Shown one piece after another: positions 7,863 to 16,555 of a stretch of 38,633 bases of DNA. How positions within the stretch are numbered: position 1 is the first letter of the stretch; each line of letters starts with the position of its first letter. Source of the stretch: Prevotella sp. (GTDB taxonomy: Bacteria > Bacteroidota > Bacteroidia > Bacteroidales > Bacteroidaceae); contig JAFZSR010000088.1 in NCBI GenBank assembly GCA_017619275.1, forward strand, positions 1 through 38,633, read 5' to 3'. Under the pieces are notes generated by a model. The model ran no database searches and was not told the DNA's origin. It saw nothing but the letters and a program-made list of their open reading frames with translations. Both the position numbers and the translations under genes were made by a program.

Positions 7863-7919
7863 TTTGGAGTACGCCTTTTTTCAAAAGTCAACGCTTTTTG
7901 AAAAAAGGCGTACTCCAAA
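7863..7919. terminator. 24-bp perfect hairpin between convergent genes
   Basis: The arms 7863-7886 and 7896-7919 are perfect inverted copies (TTTGGAGTACGCC followed by a T/A tract) around a 9-nt loop. It lies between nrdG (ending 7831) and the leftward GH43 gene (ending 7990), so it probably terminates both. The stem is much longer than needed for termination. Confidence 0.75.
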
Positions 7920-7938
7920 ATATAGAAAAGCCTAATAT

Positions 7939-7980
7939 CTAAAGTCTATCGTCTAAAGTCTTCAATCTACAGTCTTTATT
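7939..7980. repeat. degenerate 7-bp tandem repeat
   Basis: Six units with a 7-bp period (CTAAAGT, CTATCGT, CTAAAGT, CTTCAAT, CTACAGT, CTTTATT) lie just past the 3' end of the GH43 gene. It is the decayed relative of the array at 25626-25730, also at the 3' end of a leftward gene. Confidence 0.6.
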
Positions 7981-7989
7981 TGAAGATGA

Positions 7990-9414
7990 CTACTTCTTCA
8001 ACTGCCACCAGTCGAAATTGAAGAGCTTGGCGCCCTTGTTGCCGGTGAAGACGAGGAAGAGGTCGTGCTGTCCGCTGGGGCACTGCCTAACGTTTGCCGA
8101 GAGTGTCTGCCAGTGTTCCCATCCTCCTGTTCCGGGAATGTCGAGGCGAGCCAGCATGGGACCACGCAGACTGTCGGCATGCACCTCGATGCGACCTCCC
8201 TGCAGGCCGCTGGCCACACGGGCGGTGAACGTCTGTGCGCCATCGGTGCCCAGGTCGACAGCCCGCAGCTTGATGTAGTCGCCGTTGTGGATGTCGCTCA
8301 CGTAGACGCCCACCTCGGTGTTCTGCTCGGTGTGAAGGCCACGCGAGAAGGCCATCGTCTCAGCTTCGACGCGCTCGAAGGGGTTGAGGGTGCCGATGGG
8401 CTGCACGCCCTCGTCGGTGTGATGGATGATGGGGAAGGTGCCGTCGGCATTGTACTGGAACTCCTCCACGGCTGCGCTGCGACCGAAGCCACCGCCGCCA
8501 GGCAACTTGCCAGTGTGGTAGAAGAAATAGCTATGGCCCTTGAAGTCGACCACGCCGCAGTGGTTGGTGAACGACTTGGTGTCTTCCTGCGGCATGATGG
8601 CACCGCGATAGGTCCACGGCCCTTCAAACGATGGGGCGGTGCTGTAGGAGATGTGCTCGGGGATGCCGCCGGCGGCATAGAGCAGGTAGTAGAGGGCTTG
8701 GGGCTTCTTGGCGGCCTTGCCCTTCTTGTTGAGGGGATAGACGTCGCGGCGCAGGATCCACGGCCCTTCAACGTAGGTGTCGGCATATTTCACCTGGCGG
8801 TCGCGCTCCTTGGCGTTGGGCGCGCCGAAGCCCTCGACGGTCTGGTTCACGATGCTCACAGGACCATCGAAGCTCAGCATGTCGGCGTTGAGCTTGGCAT
8901 AGTGGATGGTGGGATTACCCCAAAAGATCCATGCCTGGTCGTTGTCGATGAACACGGTGGGGTCGATGTTGTCCCATGAGCCATCGTCGAAGAGGGGCTT
9001 GCCAAGGGCATCGCGGAATGGACCTGTGGGTGAGTCGCCCACAGCCACGCCGATGGCCATACCACCGGAGAGCTTGGAGTGGGCACAGATGTACCAGTAG
9101 TACTTGCCGTTGCGCTCGATGGTCTGCGCGGCCCAGGCACGGTCGTCGGCCCAGCTGAAGCTCTCGAGGCTGAGCGGTGTGCCGTGGTCGGTCCAGTTCA
9201 CCATGTCGCTACTGCTGTAGACGCGCCACTCGTACATCCAGAAGAAGTCGGCCTTCTCCTCGTCGTGGCCAGTGTAGACGTAGATACGGTCGCCAGCCAC
9301 CATGGGTGCAGGGTCGCTGGTGAACCAAGTCTGCACAATGGGGTTTTGCGCCCCTACGGGGCTAAATGAGAAATGACAAATGATAAATGATAAAGAAATC
9401 AGCAGTCGTTTCAT
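7990..9414 (-). CDS. secreted glycoside hydrolase family 43 with C-terminal CBM6-type domain
   Basis: A 474-residue exported enzyme, probably an arabinofuranosidase or xylosidase acting on plant glycans. Residues 1-22 are a signal peptide. The five-bladed propeller follows, with the expected acids at D34 (SDPAP, base), D151 (NIDPTVF, pKa modulator) and E216 (YVEGPW, acid). From about residue 345 (FERVEAETMAFSRG) to the end is a carbohydrate-binding module of CBM6 type. It starts 48 bases after the GH98 gene, so the two form an operon. The signal peptide segment LSFIICHFSF is encoded by ATTTATCATTT-type repeat sequence (9363-9394), a common low-complexity repeat in this lineage. The exact substrate cannot be read from the sequence. 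No SusC/SusD pair is in the window. Confidence 0.9.
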   Translation of the reverse strand: MKRLLISLSFIICHFSFSPVGAQNPIVQTWFTSDPAPMVAGDRIYVYTGHDEEKADFFWMYEWRVYSSSDMVNWTDHGTPLSLESFSWADDRAWAAQTIERNGKYYWYICAHSKLSGGMAIGVAVGDSPTGPFRDALGKPLFDDGSWDNIDPTVFIDNDQAWIFWGNPTIHYAKLNADMLSFDGPVSIVNQTVEGFGAPNAKERDRQVKYADTYVEGPWILRRDVYPLNKKGKAAKKPQALYYLLYAAGGIPEHISYSTAPSFEGPWTYRGAIMPQEDTKSFTNHCGVVDFKGHSYFFYHTGKLPGGGGFGRSAAVEEFQYNADGTFPIIHHTDEGVQPIGTLNPFERVEAETMAFSRGLHTEQNTEVGVYVSDIHNGDYIKLRAVDLGTDGAQTFTARVASGLQGGRIEVHADSLRGPMLARLDIPGTGGWEHWQTLSANVRQCPSGQHDLFLVFTGNKGAKLFNFDWWQLKK

Positions 9415-9462
9415 ATTCTATAGCATTAATTCGTGAAAAGCTTTGTCGAACGGATGGGTTGT

Positions 9463-12400
9463 TTAGCGTTTGTCGCTCATGACTTTTCGTGTCTTTCCAT
9501 CGGCTGTGCGGATGATGTTCAAGCCATAACCCATGGTCTGGCGCTTCCGTCCTGAGACATCGAAGATGGTGGTCGTCTGCGTGCCGTCGGCATCCACCAG
9601 CTGAATACCTGTAGAGGGATCGCTGTTGATGCGGCACTCCAAGAGCAGGAACTCGTCGAGGTCGCCAGAGTTGGTCTCGTTGGTGAAGCGGATGACGTAC
9701 TTGCCTTTGGTGGCAACGGTGAATGCAAGGGTACGCAGGGCGGCCGAGCGAACACTGGCCGTCGTGCTTCCATTGGTATTAGGCGTGGCGGTAAACACCT
9801 GCGAGGTGGCGAGGGCACTGCCAGTGCTGGCATCGAGGACGCTCACTTTGTACTTGGGCGACCCTTTCCAAGCGGCCATCGCATAGGTGAGCGTGTAGCT
9901 ACCTGGCTCCAGCGTGAGCGGATAAGCGGTCTGACGGCCATACTCGGCACTCACCTTGCGCCAGTAAAGCGCTTTGCCCTGATAGCCGTTGAAGCCTGTG
10001 AAAGTGCGGGCGCCCGAGCTGAAGCTGTTGGGATACTCGTGCACATCGTTGTTCTCCTGCGTGCATCGCCAGCCGGGAGGTACCGTACCGGTGTCGACAC
10101 TGGCGAAGTCGAGCTTGTAGATGCTGGTGGCATCGGTGAAGCTGGGCTGCAGGGTGACGTTGTCGTTAGGCATCACAAACGTTATGGCAGCGGCATCGGG
10201 AGTCACGGCAATGGTCTTCTCCATCGAGTAGAAGACGGAGTTCACCAAACGCAGTTGAGACAAGCGGAAGCCCTCGGCGGCGTTGACAGTAAGGGTGATG
10301 GTGTCGCCCTCGGCAGCCTCAATCTTGTCGGGGATGACGGTGCCGTTCTCGGCATCGCGGATAGTGACGAGGTATTTCATCGGCTCCACATCGGCGGGAC
10401 GATAGCTCACTTGGTCGATATACATGGGAAGGGCACCTGTGTTGGTGATGATGAGATCGTTCTTACCCTCGTTCAGCGTGCCCTCGACGCTGACCCAGCA
10501 CCACTCGTTTGTGGCAGTCTTCTCGCAGCGCACCGTCTGGTTCGTGCCATTCACTTTGATGCTGATGTTGCCGGCCTTCGTTGTGCAGGTGTAACGCACA
10601 CTGATAACGTAGTCGCCCTCCTGTCCGGCTTTCAGGTTGAGCTGATGGCGCAGGGCGCCACTGCTGTTGGTGCCCATGACAACGAATCCGTTTCCAGCGT
10701 GGCCACGCTCCGTACGGTACTGGCCGTAGGGATCGGTGCAGCAGTTCTGCACGTTCTTGAAGTCCATGTCCTCGGCCTCGATGAGAATCTCGCTGCGGCT
10801 GAGTGCGGGCTGCACAGGCAGGGGCAGGGGCTGCAGGGCGATGGCGTCGGTAGCTTCGGAGCGGTCGTTGGCTCCACTGCAGCTGATGCTCACATCCACG
10901 CCGCCACGGTGCTTCACGGTGACAGTATAGGTGTGGGCGTCGGCATCATATTCGGCGGTTGCGCTGCCGTTGGCATTGCTGTGCCTGGTAAACGTATGCG
11001 TAGGCTCGGCGGCAACACCCTTCACGGTGATGATGTCGGTGCGCAAGGTAGTGGTGTCGTTGCGGAAATTGTTCAGGTAGAAGTCGATGTGGTCGGCATA
11101 CTCGCGTACGAGTCCGCTCGACAGCTTGTCGTACTGCAGCACCAGCGTGTCGCAGGTGTTGTAGAGCAGGGGAATCTCTGCCGAGGCACCCGTCTTTTTG
11201 TTCAGATAGGTATAGGGGGTATAGGTGACGAGCTGGTTACGGTAGCGATTCACATAGAGATCGCCAGTGCTCACCTCAGGGTACTGGGCGTTGAACTCGT
11301 TCACCTTCTTGGTCTGCGAACTCCAGCGCGAGCTGTAGGCCGTCTTCTTCACCTGCACGGGGATGGCCTGGGCAGCTTCGTCATAGAGACCCGTCACCAT
11401 GGGGATGGCACCGTAGCGGCCTGTCTTCTTGAAATAGCAATAGTTGTCCATCCACTGGCCGTTGCCTCGGTTGAAGGGGTCGGTCTGCTTATAGAGACCA
11501 TCGTAGAGCGAGCCCCAGGTGGCATACTTGTCTTCGTCGCTGCCACTGCTCTTGTCGTTGATGACCACAATCTTTGTCTTGGCCACCACCTCCTCACGTG
11601 TGGGGATGTAGAGCGTGCCGTCGAGCATCTTGCGGAACATGTCGATCCAAACGCCGTTCATGTTGGGGAAGCGCTGCCAATTGCGACGCTTGTAACCATC
11701 GACGGTGCTTTGGTTCACCTCATGGATGCACTCCTCGCGCCAGGTGAGTTCGGGGCCATCCCATACGGCACCACCGTTCACACAGGTCTGCTCCATCACC
11801 GTACCGATGCCGGCGGCTCCAGGATATTTTTTCCCGTGGTTCTCGCCCAGGATGGCATCCAGCGCACCGTTCCAACCGCAGTTGTCGTAGCGCACGCCAT
11901 AGTTCTTCGTCAGGCCGCTGATGAACGGGCCGAAGGTGACGCTCTCGTTATTGTAGAAACACGAGCTGGTGGTGTACTTGTAGAGGAAGAGGATGGCCTC
12001 GGGGTATTTCTTGCAGGCATCCATAAAGTTCTTGGTGCGCTTCAGCTCGCCGAGGGGATTCAACGGGTGGCTCCAGATGTTGCCGCAGAACGACACGGTG
12101 AGGAAACCACCGTACTGGTGCGACATCTCCACCAGGCGACCAAAGAGTTCCCAGCGTGCAGCTTGCGTCGACGACGACTTGTCGCCCGACTCGTCGAAGC
12201 CCCAGAACTGCTCGGCATAGTTCCAGCCCAGGAAGTTGGGGAACTGCTTGAAGAAATATTCAAACGTCACCATATCATCGTCCTGAATGTGGGTGTGGCC
12301 ACCGCTGGCGGGCTGGCACGAGAACCAGATGCCGTTCTGCTGGCAGACAGTGCCCCACGACTTGTAGGTCTGGAAGGCGTTCTGCGGCATCTTGTAGATG

Positions 12401-12636
12401 TTCAGGTCCTTGTCGTACTGGCAGGAAAGGCTAAGATTCAGGCAGATGTAGGGCCGAATGTCCTCGGGGATGAGGTCGATGATTTTCTGGGGGTCGGCCT
12501 TATACCACACATCGCAGTGGATGAACCACAACGGGTGTTGCGAGTCGATGGGACGGCGCTCCTGTGCAGAGGCGCTACCGAAGAACAACACAAGCTGAAT
12601 GAACAGCAGTGAACAAATGGTGATGAGTCGTTTCAT
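9463..12636 (-). CDS. secreted multidomain glycoside hydrolase family 98
   Basis: A 1057-residue exported protein (signal peptide 1-24). Residues 30 to about 350 match the GH98 catalytic domain (HPLWFIHCDVWYKADPQKI, LSCQYDKD, GWNYAEQFWGFDES, VRYDNCGW). E142 in NYAEQFWG is the likely acid, and D251 or a nearby acid the base, by analogy with characterised GH98 enzymes. About 360-600 is the GH98 C-terminal region. About 617-748 is a CBM6-like module (ILIEAEDMDFKNVQ), and 753-833 a divergent InlB-type repeat (KYLVTIRDAENGTV). About 840-1000 is a further beta-sandwich. The end (TTIFDVSGRKRQTMGYGLNI) is a short Bacteroidetes tail resembling a type IX sorting domain. Known GH98 enzymes are blood-group endo-galactosidases or endo-xylanases; the GH43 partner favours xylan. 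The open frame starts earlier at 12708, but the ATG at 12636 gives the signal peptide and follows the promoter box. Confidence 0.9.
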   Translation of the reverse strand: MKRLITICSLLFIQLVLFFGSASAQERRPIDSQHPLWFIHCDVWYKADPQKIIDLIPEDIRPYICLNLSLSCQYDKDLNIYKMPQNAFQTYKSWGTVCQQNGIWFSCQPASGGHTHIQDDDMVTFEYFFKQFPNFLGWNYAEQFWGFDESGDKSSSTQAARWELFGRLVEMSHQYGGFLTVSFCGNIWSHPLNPLGELKRTKNFMDACKKYPEAILFLYKYTTSSCFYNNESVTFGPFISGLTKNYGVRYDNCGWNGALDAILGENHGKKYPGAAGIGTVMEQTCVNGGAVWDGPELTWREECIHEVNQSTVDGYKRRNWQRFPNMNGVWIDMFRKMLDGTLYIPTREEVVAKTKIVVINDKSSGSDEDKYATWGSLYDGLYKQTDPFNRGNGQWMDNYCYFKKTGRYGAIPMVTGLYDEAAQAIPVQVKKTAYSSRWSSQTKKVNEFNAQYPEVSTGDLYVNRYRNQLVTYTPYTYLNKKTGASAEIPLLYNTCDTLVLQYDKLSSGLVREYADHIDFYLNNFRNDTTTLRTDIITVKGVAAEPTHTFTRHSNANGSATAEYDADAHTYTVTVKHRGGVDVSISCSGANDRSEATDAIALQPLPLPVQPALSRSEILIEAEDMDFKNVQNCCTDPYGQYRTERGHAGNGFVVMGTNSSGALRHQLNLKAGQEGDYVISVRYTCTTKAGNISIKVNGTNQTVRCEKTATNEWCWVSVEGTLNEGKNDLIITNTGALPMYIDQVSYRPADVEPMKYLVTIRDAENGTVIPDKIEAAEGDTITLTVNAAEGFRLSQLRLVNSVFYSMEKTIAVTPDAAAITFVMPNDNVTLQPSFTDATSIYKLDFASVDTGTVPPGWRCTQENNDVHEYPNSFSSGARTFTGFNGYQGKALYWRKVSAEYGRQTAYPLTLEPGSYTLTYAMAAWKGSPKYKVSVLDASTGSALATSQVFTATPNTNGSTTASVRSAALRTLAFTVATKGKYVIRFTNETNSGDLDEFLLLECRINSDPSTGIQLVDADGTQTTTIFDVSGRKRQTMGYGLNIIRTADGKTRKVMSDKR

Positions 12637-12678
12637 AATGGTTTTCGTAGCTCTTAGATATGTTTTTATATTACGCTG

Positions 12679-12686
12679 CAAAATTA
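12679..12686 (-). promoter_or_regulatory. -7 box of the GH98-GH43 operon
   Basis: The minus strand reads TAATTTTGC, matching TAnnTTTG, 42 bases before the GH98 start. No convincing -33 TTTG is present. Confidence 0.55.
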
Positions 12687-12769
12687 CAGTTTTTCGGCCA
12701 CACCTCATTCATTCTGTGTTTCATTGATTATAATAATTGTTCCGAAGCTGCATTTTCTTCAAAACTAAA

Positions 12770-12804
12770 GCCAGCCGACGCCCCATTGGGGGGAGCCGGC
12801 TGGC
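12770..12804 (-). terminator. GC-rich hairpin after cdsA
   Basis: GCCAGCCG (12770-12777) pairs with CGGCTGGC (12797-12804), with a second inner stem of CCCC and GGGG around ATT. It lies 33 bases past the cdsA stop and probably ends the rsfS-ftsH-cdsA transcript. Its inner part ATTGGGGGGAGCCGG recurs exactly at 23071-23085, so it may derive from an interspersed repeat. Confidence 0.6.
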
Positions 12805-12837
12805 AGTTTTTCGTAATACTTACCTTGTCGTGAAATA

Positions 12838-13683
12838 CTATAGCAAGGTGAGGGTGAACAAATAGATGACAGCGGCAGGGATGGCCAAGAGCGACGAGTC
12901 GAAACGGTCGAGCATGCCACCATGACCGGGCAGGATGTTGCCGCTGTCCTTGATGCCCAGCGTGCGTTTGAAAAGACTCTCCACAAGGTCGCCCCAAGTG
13001 CCGAAGATGACGACGGTGAGCCCCAATCCGGCCCACTGCCAAGCGTTGTAGCCCGTGGCGAAACCATTCGACTCGCTGACAAGGGCGAAGACGACGGCAC
13101 AGACAACGACAAGCAGACCGCCGCCTATGCTGCCTTCCCACGACTTGCCCGGCGAGATGCGGGGAAACAGCTTGTGACGACCAAAGAGGGAGCCGAAGCA
13201 ATAGGCTCCGCTGTCGTTAAGCCATAGGCAGACAAAGATTGAGAGCGGAAGCACATAGTCGTAACGCACCTCAGCGCCGTCGTAGCGGAAGGCCAGCACA
13301 TTGAGCAAACTCAAAGGCAGGGCGATATAGAGCTGCGAGAGCATGGTATAAGCCCAGTCGTTCACGGGGTCTTTCTCCTTCAGGTAAAGCTCGGCCACCA
13401 GCAGATAGACGATGCTCACCAAATAGGGAATGAAGACAGTGCTGGGGGTCAGCCCGCTGTTGTAGCCCGCCATAGCGTAGAACAGGTAGACGCCGGCGAC
13501 GGTGCAGATGAAGCGATTGACCTTCACGCCGTCCCTTTCATTAACGAGTCCACAGAACTCCCACACGGTCATACCCGTGACAATGGAAAACAACAGCACC
13601 ATAGCCCTCGGATTGAGGAAGCTCACCACGATGGCGGTGACAAAGATGATGCCGGTAATGGTACGTACGATGAAATTGTTCAT
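12838..13683 (-). CDS. cdsA: phosphatidate cytidylyltransferase
   Basis: A 281-residue inner-membrane enzyme that makes CDP-diacylglycerol from phosphatidate and CTP for phospholipid synthesis. It has about eight hydrophobic segments. Near the C-terminus it carries the full CDS signature, SLFKRTLGIKDSGNILPGHG followed by GMLDRFDS, whose Asp residues bind metal. SPGKSWEGSIGG upstream is also conserved. The ATG overlaps the ftsH stop (ATGA), so translation is probably coupled. The order rsfS-ftsH-cdsA is conserved in Bacteroidetes. Confidence 0.96.
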   Translation of the reverse strand: MNNFIVRTITGIIFVTAIVVSFLNPRAMVLLFSIVTGMTVWEFCGLVNERDGVKVNRFICTVAGVYLFYAMAGYNSGLTPSTVFIPYLVSIVYLLVAELYLKEKDPVNDWAYTMLSQLYIALPLSLLNVLAFRYDGAEVRYDYVLPLSIFVCLWLNDSGAYCFGSLFGRHKLFPRISPGKSWEGSIGGGLLVVVCAVVFALVSESNGFATGYNAWQWAGLGLTVVIFGTWGDLVESLFKRTLGIKDSGNILPGHGGMLDRFDSSLLAIPAAVIYLFTLTLL

Positions 13684-15701
13684 TGCTCCTCGGTTTTCTT
13701 TTCGTTTTCTTCCTTTTCCTTCTCGGCCAGTTCACGCTCCCGCTCGGCTGCCATGCGCTCGGCGTCGGCACGCATCTGGGCTTCGAGCAGCTCCTCGCTG
13801 CGGCTCACCCAAGGACGCTTGCCGAAGATCTTCTCCACATCGTCGGCAAAGATTACCTCGCGCTCCACCAACAGCTGGGCCAGTTGGGCGTGTCCGTCCT
13901 TGTGCTCCAAGAGTATCTGCTTGGCGCGCTCATATTGCTCGCCAATGATGCGCAGCACCTCGTCGTCCATCACCTTGGCCGTCGTCTCGCTGTAAGGACG
14001 CTGGAACTGATACTCATTATTATTATAATAGCAGATGTTGGGCAACTTATCGCTCATGCCGGCATAGGCAATCATGCCGTAGGCCTGCTTCGTGGTGCGC
14101 TCTAGGTCGTTCATGGCGCCGGTGGAAATGGAACCGATGAACAACTCCTCGGCGGCGCGACCGCCCAAGAGCGAACACATCTCGTCGAGCATGGCTTCCT
14201 TGGTCTGCAGCACGCGTTCCTCGGGCAGGTACCAGGCAGCTCCCAAAGCACGGCCACGGGGCACAATCGACACCTTCACCAGCGGGTTGGCGAACTCGGT
14301 AAACCACGAGATGGTGGCGTGGCCAGCCTCGTGGATGGCAATCGATTTCTTCTCGGCTGCCGTCATAATCTTCGTCTTCTTCTCCAGTCCACCGATGATG
14401 CGGTCGACGGCATCGAGGAAGTCCTGCTTGCCCACCGTCGGGCTGTTGTGACGGGCGGCAATGAGAGCAGCCTCGTTGCACACGTTGGCGATATCGGCAC
14501 CCGAGAAGCCAGGTGTCTGACGTGCTAGGAAGTCCACATCGACAGAGGGGTCGAGCTTCAGCGGCTTCAGGTGGACCATGAACACTTCTTTGCGCTCGTT
14601 CAGGTCGGGCAGATCCACGTTGATTTGGCGGTCGAAGCGTCCGGCACGCAGCAGGGCCGAGTCAAGCATGTCCACACGGTTGGTGGCGGCCAGGATGATG
14701 ATACCGCTGTTGGTGCCGAAGCCGTCCATCTCGGTGAGCAGGGCGTTCAACGTGTTCTCGCGCTCGTCGTTGCCACCCATGGCGGGGTTCTTGCTGCGAG
14801 CACGTCCCACAGCATCAATCTCGTCGATGAAGATGATGCAAGGACTCTTGGCCTTGGCCTGTGCGAAGAGGTCGCGAACGCGGCTGGCACCCACACCCAC
14901 GAACATCTCGACAAAGTCGGAGCCGCTCATGGAGAAGAAAGGCACGCCTGCCTCGCCAGCCACAGCCTTGGCCAGTAGCGTCTTACCTGTTCCCGGAGGG
15001 CCTACGAGCAGGGCGCCCTTGGGAATCTTTCCACCCAGGTCGGTATACTTCTGCGGATTCTTCAGGAAGTCCACAATCTCTTGTATCTCCTGCTTGGCAC
15101 CGGCCTGTCCTGCCACGTCCTTGAACGTGATGCCCAGGTCGCCGCCTTTTTCATACATCTTTGCCTTCGACTTGCCCACGCTGAAGATGCCACCGCCAGC
15201 ACCGCCGCCCATGCCTCGACGCATAACGAGCATCCACAGACCGATGAACAGAATCATGGGGAAGAGCAGACTGAGCAGACTGCCCAATATGCCGGTCCCT
15301 TCCTCGTGCTCGTAGGTCAGACTGCCAGTGAAACTCTCCCGTTTGCGGGCTTCCTCCAGGAAGCTCTCTACCTTGTCGATGCTGCCGATTTCCACTAAGA
15401 GGTATGGTTCGTTGCCCACTTCGCTGGGTGCGCGATTGAACACTTCGCGGATGTATTCGGGCTTCACATACATCTTCAGGATCTTCGAGTCTTTGTTGAT
15501 GACCACCTTCGAAGCATAGCCGCTGTCGACGCGGGCTTTGAACACGTCGTAGCTGGCTTCCTGCTCCGATGAGCGTGGCTGCTGGATGTCGCCGCCTCCG
15601 TGGGTGAAATAGAAAACTGCCAAAATGGCAATGGCGAAGATGTAAATCCAGTTCATATTGAACCGGGGCATCTTGGGTTGGTTGTTTGATGGTTGACTCA
15701 T
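13680..15701 (-). CDS. ftsH: ATP-dependent zinc metalloprotease FtsH
   Basis: A 673-residue membrane-bound AAA+ protease that degrades misassembled membrane proteins and regulatory targets. It has a transmembrane helix at about 17-33, an extracytoplasmic region to about 138, and a second helix at about 139-160. A glycine-rich linker follows. The ATPase domain has Walker A GPPGTGKT (234-241), Walker B IIFIDE (289-294) and the second region of homology ([20 protein letters not shown]). The zinc site HEAGH is at 457-461. The C-terminus is charged, as is common. It is the middle gene of rsfS-ftsH-cdsA. An inverted-repeat element sits in the 131-base gap before it. Confidence 0.98.
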   Translation of the reverse strand: MSQPSNNQPKMPRFNMNWIYIFAIAILAVFYFTHGGGDIQQPRSSEQEASYDVFKARVDSGYASKVVINKDSKILKMYVKPEYIREVFNRAPSEVGNEPYLLVEIGSIDKVESFLEEARKRESFTGSLTYEHEEGTGILGSLLSLLFPMILFIGLWMLVMRRGMGGGAGGGIFSVGKSKAKMYEKGGDLGITFKDVAGQAGAKQEIQEIVDFLKNPQKYTDLGGKIPKGALLVGPPGTGKTLLAKAVAGEAGVPFFSMSGSDFVEMFVGVGASRVRDLFAQAKAKSPCIIFIDEIDAVGRARSKNPAMGGNDERENTLNALLTEMDGFGTNSGIIILAATNRVDMLDSALLRAGRFDRQINVDLPDLNERKEVFMVHLKPLKLDPSVDVDFLARQTPGFSGADIANVCNEAALIAARHNSPTVGKQDFLDAVDRIIGGLEKKTKIMTAAEKKSIAIHEAGHATISWFTEFANPLVKVSIVPRGRALGAAWYLPEERVLQTKEAMLDEMCSLLGGRAAEELFIGSISTGAMNDLERTTKQAYGMIAYAGMSDKLPNICYYNNNEYQFQRPYSETTAKVMDDEVLRIIGEQYERAKQILLEHKDGHAQLAQLLVEREVIFADDVEKIFGKRPWVSRSEELLEAQMRADAERMAAERERELAEKEKEENEKKTEEQ

Positions 15702-15713
15702 TATATTGTTTAA

Positions 15714-15841
15714 GCCCCCTAAGTTAGGGGGTTGGGGGTCTGAACAAGCGAAAATACAAACCCATTTTTGTTCATTTATATCATATTCAGGGGATTGGCA
15801 GTCTGCGCTTGTTCAGACCCCATCCCCCTAACTTAGGGGGC
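15714..15841. mobile_element. MITE-like inverted repeat between rsfS and ftsH
   Basis: About 128 bp. The arms 15714-15750 and 15806-15841 are inverted copies with one mismatch and one missing base. Each has an outer palindrome (CCCCCTAAGTTAGGGGG) and an inner part ending TCTGAACAAGCG. The 55-bp middle is AT-rich and noncoding. The right arm overlaps the end of rsfS and supplies its last codon and TAA stop. It resembles the repeat pair around the DUF559 gene in having a palindrome plus a G-rich tail, but here the palindromes face outward. Confidence 0.6.
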
Positions 15842-16195
15842 GTAGTCGGGGATGCGCGTCAATGGTGCATCGGCCCACAGGTGTTCCAAGTCGTAGAAGG
15901 AACGCATTTCGGGCACAAACACATGCACCAGCACATCGCCATAGTCCATAGCCACCCACAGCGCACGTTCCAAACCCACCACGCGTGCAGGTTTCTCACC
16001 CAGCTCCTGGCGGGCCACTTCTCCCACCGACTCGGCGATGGCCTCCACTTGTGTAGGCGAGCCTCCTTGACACACTACAAACTGGCGACAGATAGCGCCA
16101 TCGATGTCACTCAGGTCAGCCACCACGATGCCAGTTCCTTTCTTTTCTTGTATTCCCTTAACGATTGTTTTTACCAAGCTGTTTGTTTGTTCCAT
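15833..16195 (-). CDS. rsfS: ribosomal silencing factor RsfS
   Basis: A 120-residue cytoplasmic protein of the RsfS/Iojap family. It binds ribosomal protein uL14 and blocks subunit joining when nutrients are scarce. Typical segments are KGTGIVVADLSDID near the N-terminus, FVVCQGGSPTQVEAIAESV, and WVAMDYGDVLVHVFVPEMRSFYDLE near the C-terminus. It is first in the rsfS-ftsH-cdsA cluster. A -7 box, TAACTTTG on the minus strand, lies at 16217-16224. The last codon and stop (GCCCCCTAA) come from the inverted repeat that follows, so the natural C-terminus may have been altered slightly. Confidence 0.95.
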   Translation of the reverse strand: MEQTNSLVKTIVKGIQEKKGTGIVVADLSDIDGAICRQFVVCQGGSPTQVEAIAESVGEVARQELGEKPARVVGLERALWVAMDYGDVLVHVFVPEMRSFYDLEHLWADAPLTRIPDYAP

Positions 16196-16295
16196 TCATC
16201 TTTGTTTAAAACGCCACAAAGTTACGCCTTTTTATTTGATTATGATGCAAAAATGGGAAAAAAATTAGATTTTTTAGAAAAAAGTGCCGAAATAT

Positions 16296-16326
16296 TTTGG
16301 TGGTTCAATAAAAAGTAGTAACTTTG
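16296..16326 (+). promoter_or_regulatory. tRNA-Gln promoter
   Basis: TTTG at 16296-16299 and TAACTTTG at 16319-16326 are separated by 19 bp, a consensus promoter. It shares TTTGGTGG and TTTGCACCCGCAAT with the promoter of the tRNA cluster at 29097-29128. Confidence 0.85.
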
Positions 16327-16367
16327 CACCCGCAATTCAGAAAGGAGTTCTGAAGCAATCAAACGAT

Positions 16368-16438
16368 TGGGGTATGGTGTAATGGTAACACTGCAGATTC
16401 TGGTCCTGCCTTTCCTGGTTCGAGTCCGGGTACCCCAA
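16368..16438 (+). tRNA. tRNA-Gln (CTG)
   Basis: The acceptor strands TGGGGTA and TACCCCA pair fully, the T arm has GGTTCGAGTCC, and the anticodon loop TTCTGGT holds CTG. The base pair closing the anticodon loop is a mismatch (A-C). The 3' CCA is not encoded (ACAG follows). It borders the AT-rich accessory region, but no copy of its 3' end was found farther along that would mark an integration site. Confidence 0.95.
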
Positions 16439-16448
16439 CAGAATAAAT

Positions 16449-16485
16449 TCCGAAATCCCAATAAACAAAGGGGTTTCGGATTTTC
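16449..16485 (+). terminator. terminator after tRNA-Gln
   Basis: TCCGAAATCCC (16449-16459) pairs with GGGGTTTCGGA (16470-16480) with one G-T pair, followed by TTTTCTTTT. This is a standard intrinsic terminator 11 bases after the tRNA. Confidence 0.8.
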
Positions 16486-16555
16486 TTTTCCTTGATTTGG
16501 TGTAATTTGGGCGCCCAAGTTTTCTGATTCTTCTTCTGGGAAACTATCTCCTTTG

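Noticed and set aside
10039-12612. An 857-codon open frame on the plus strand
   Set aside because: It is exactly antisense to the GH98 gene, has no recognisable domain, and is rich in low-complexity Val/Gly/His residues typical of antisense reading of GC-rich genes.
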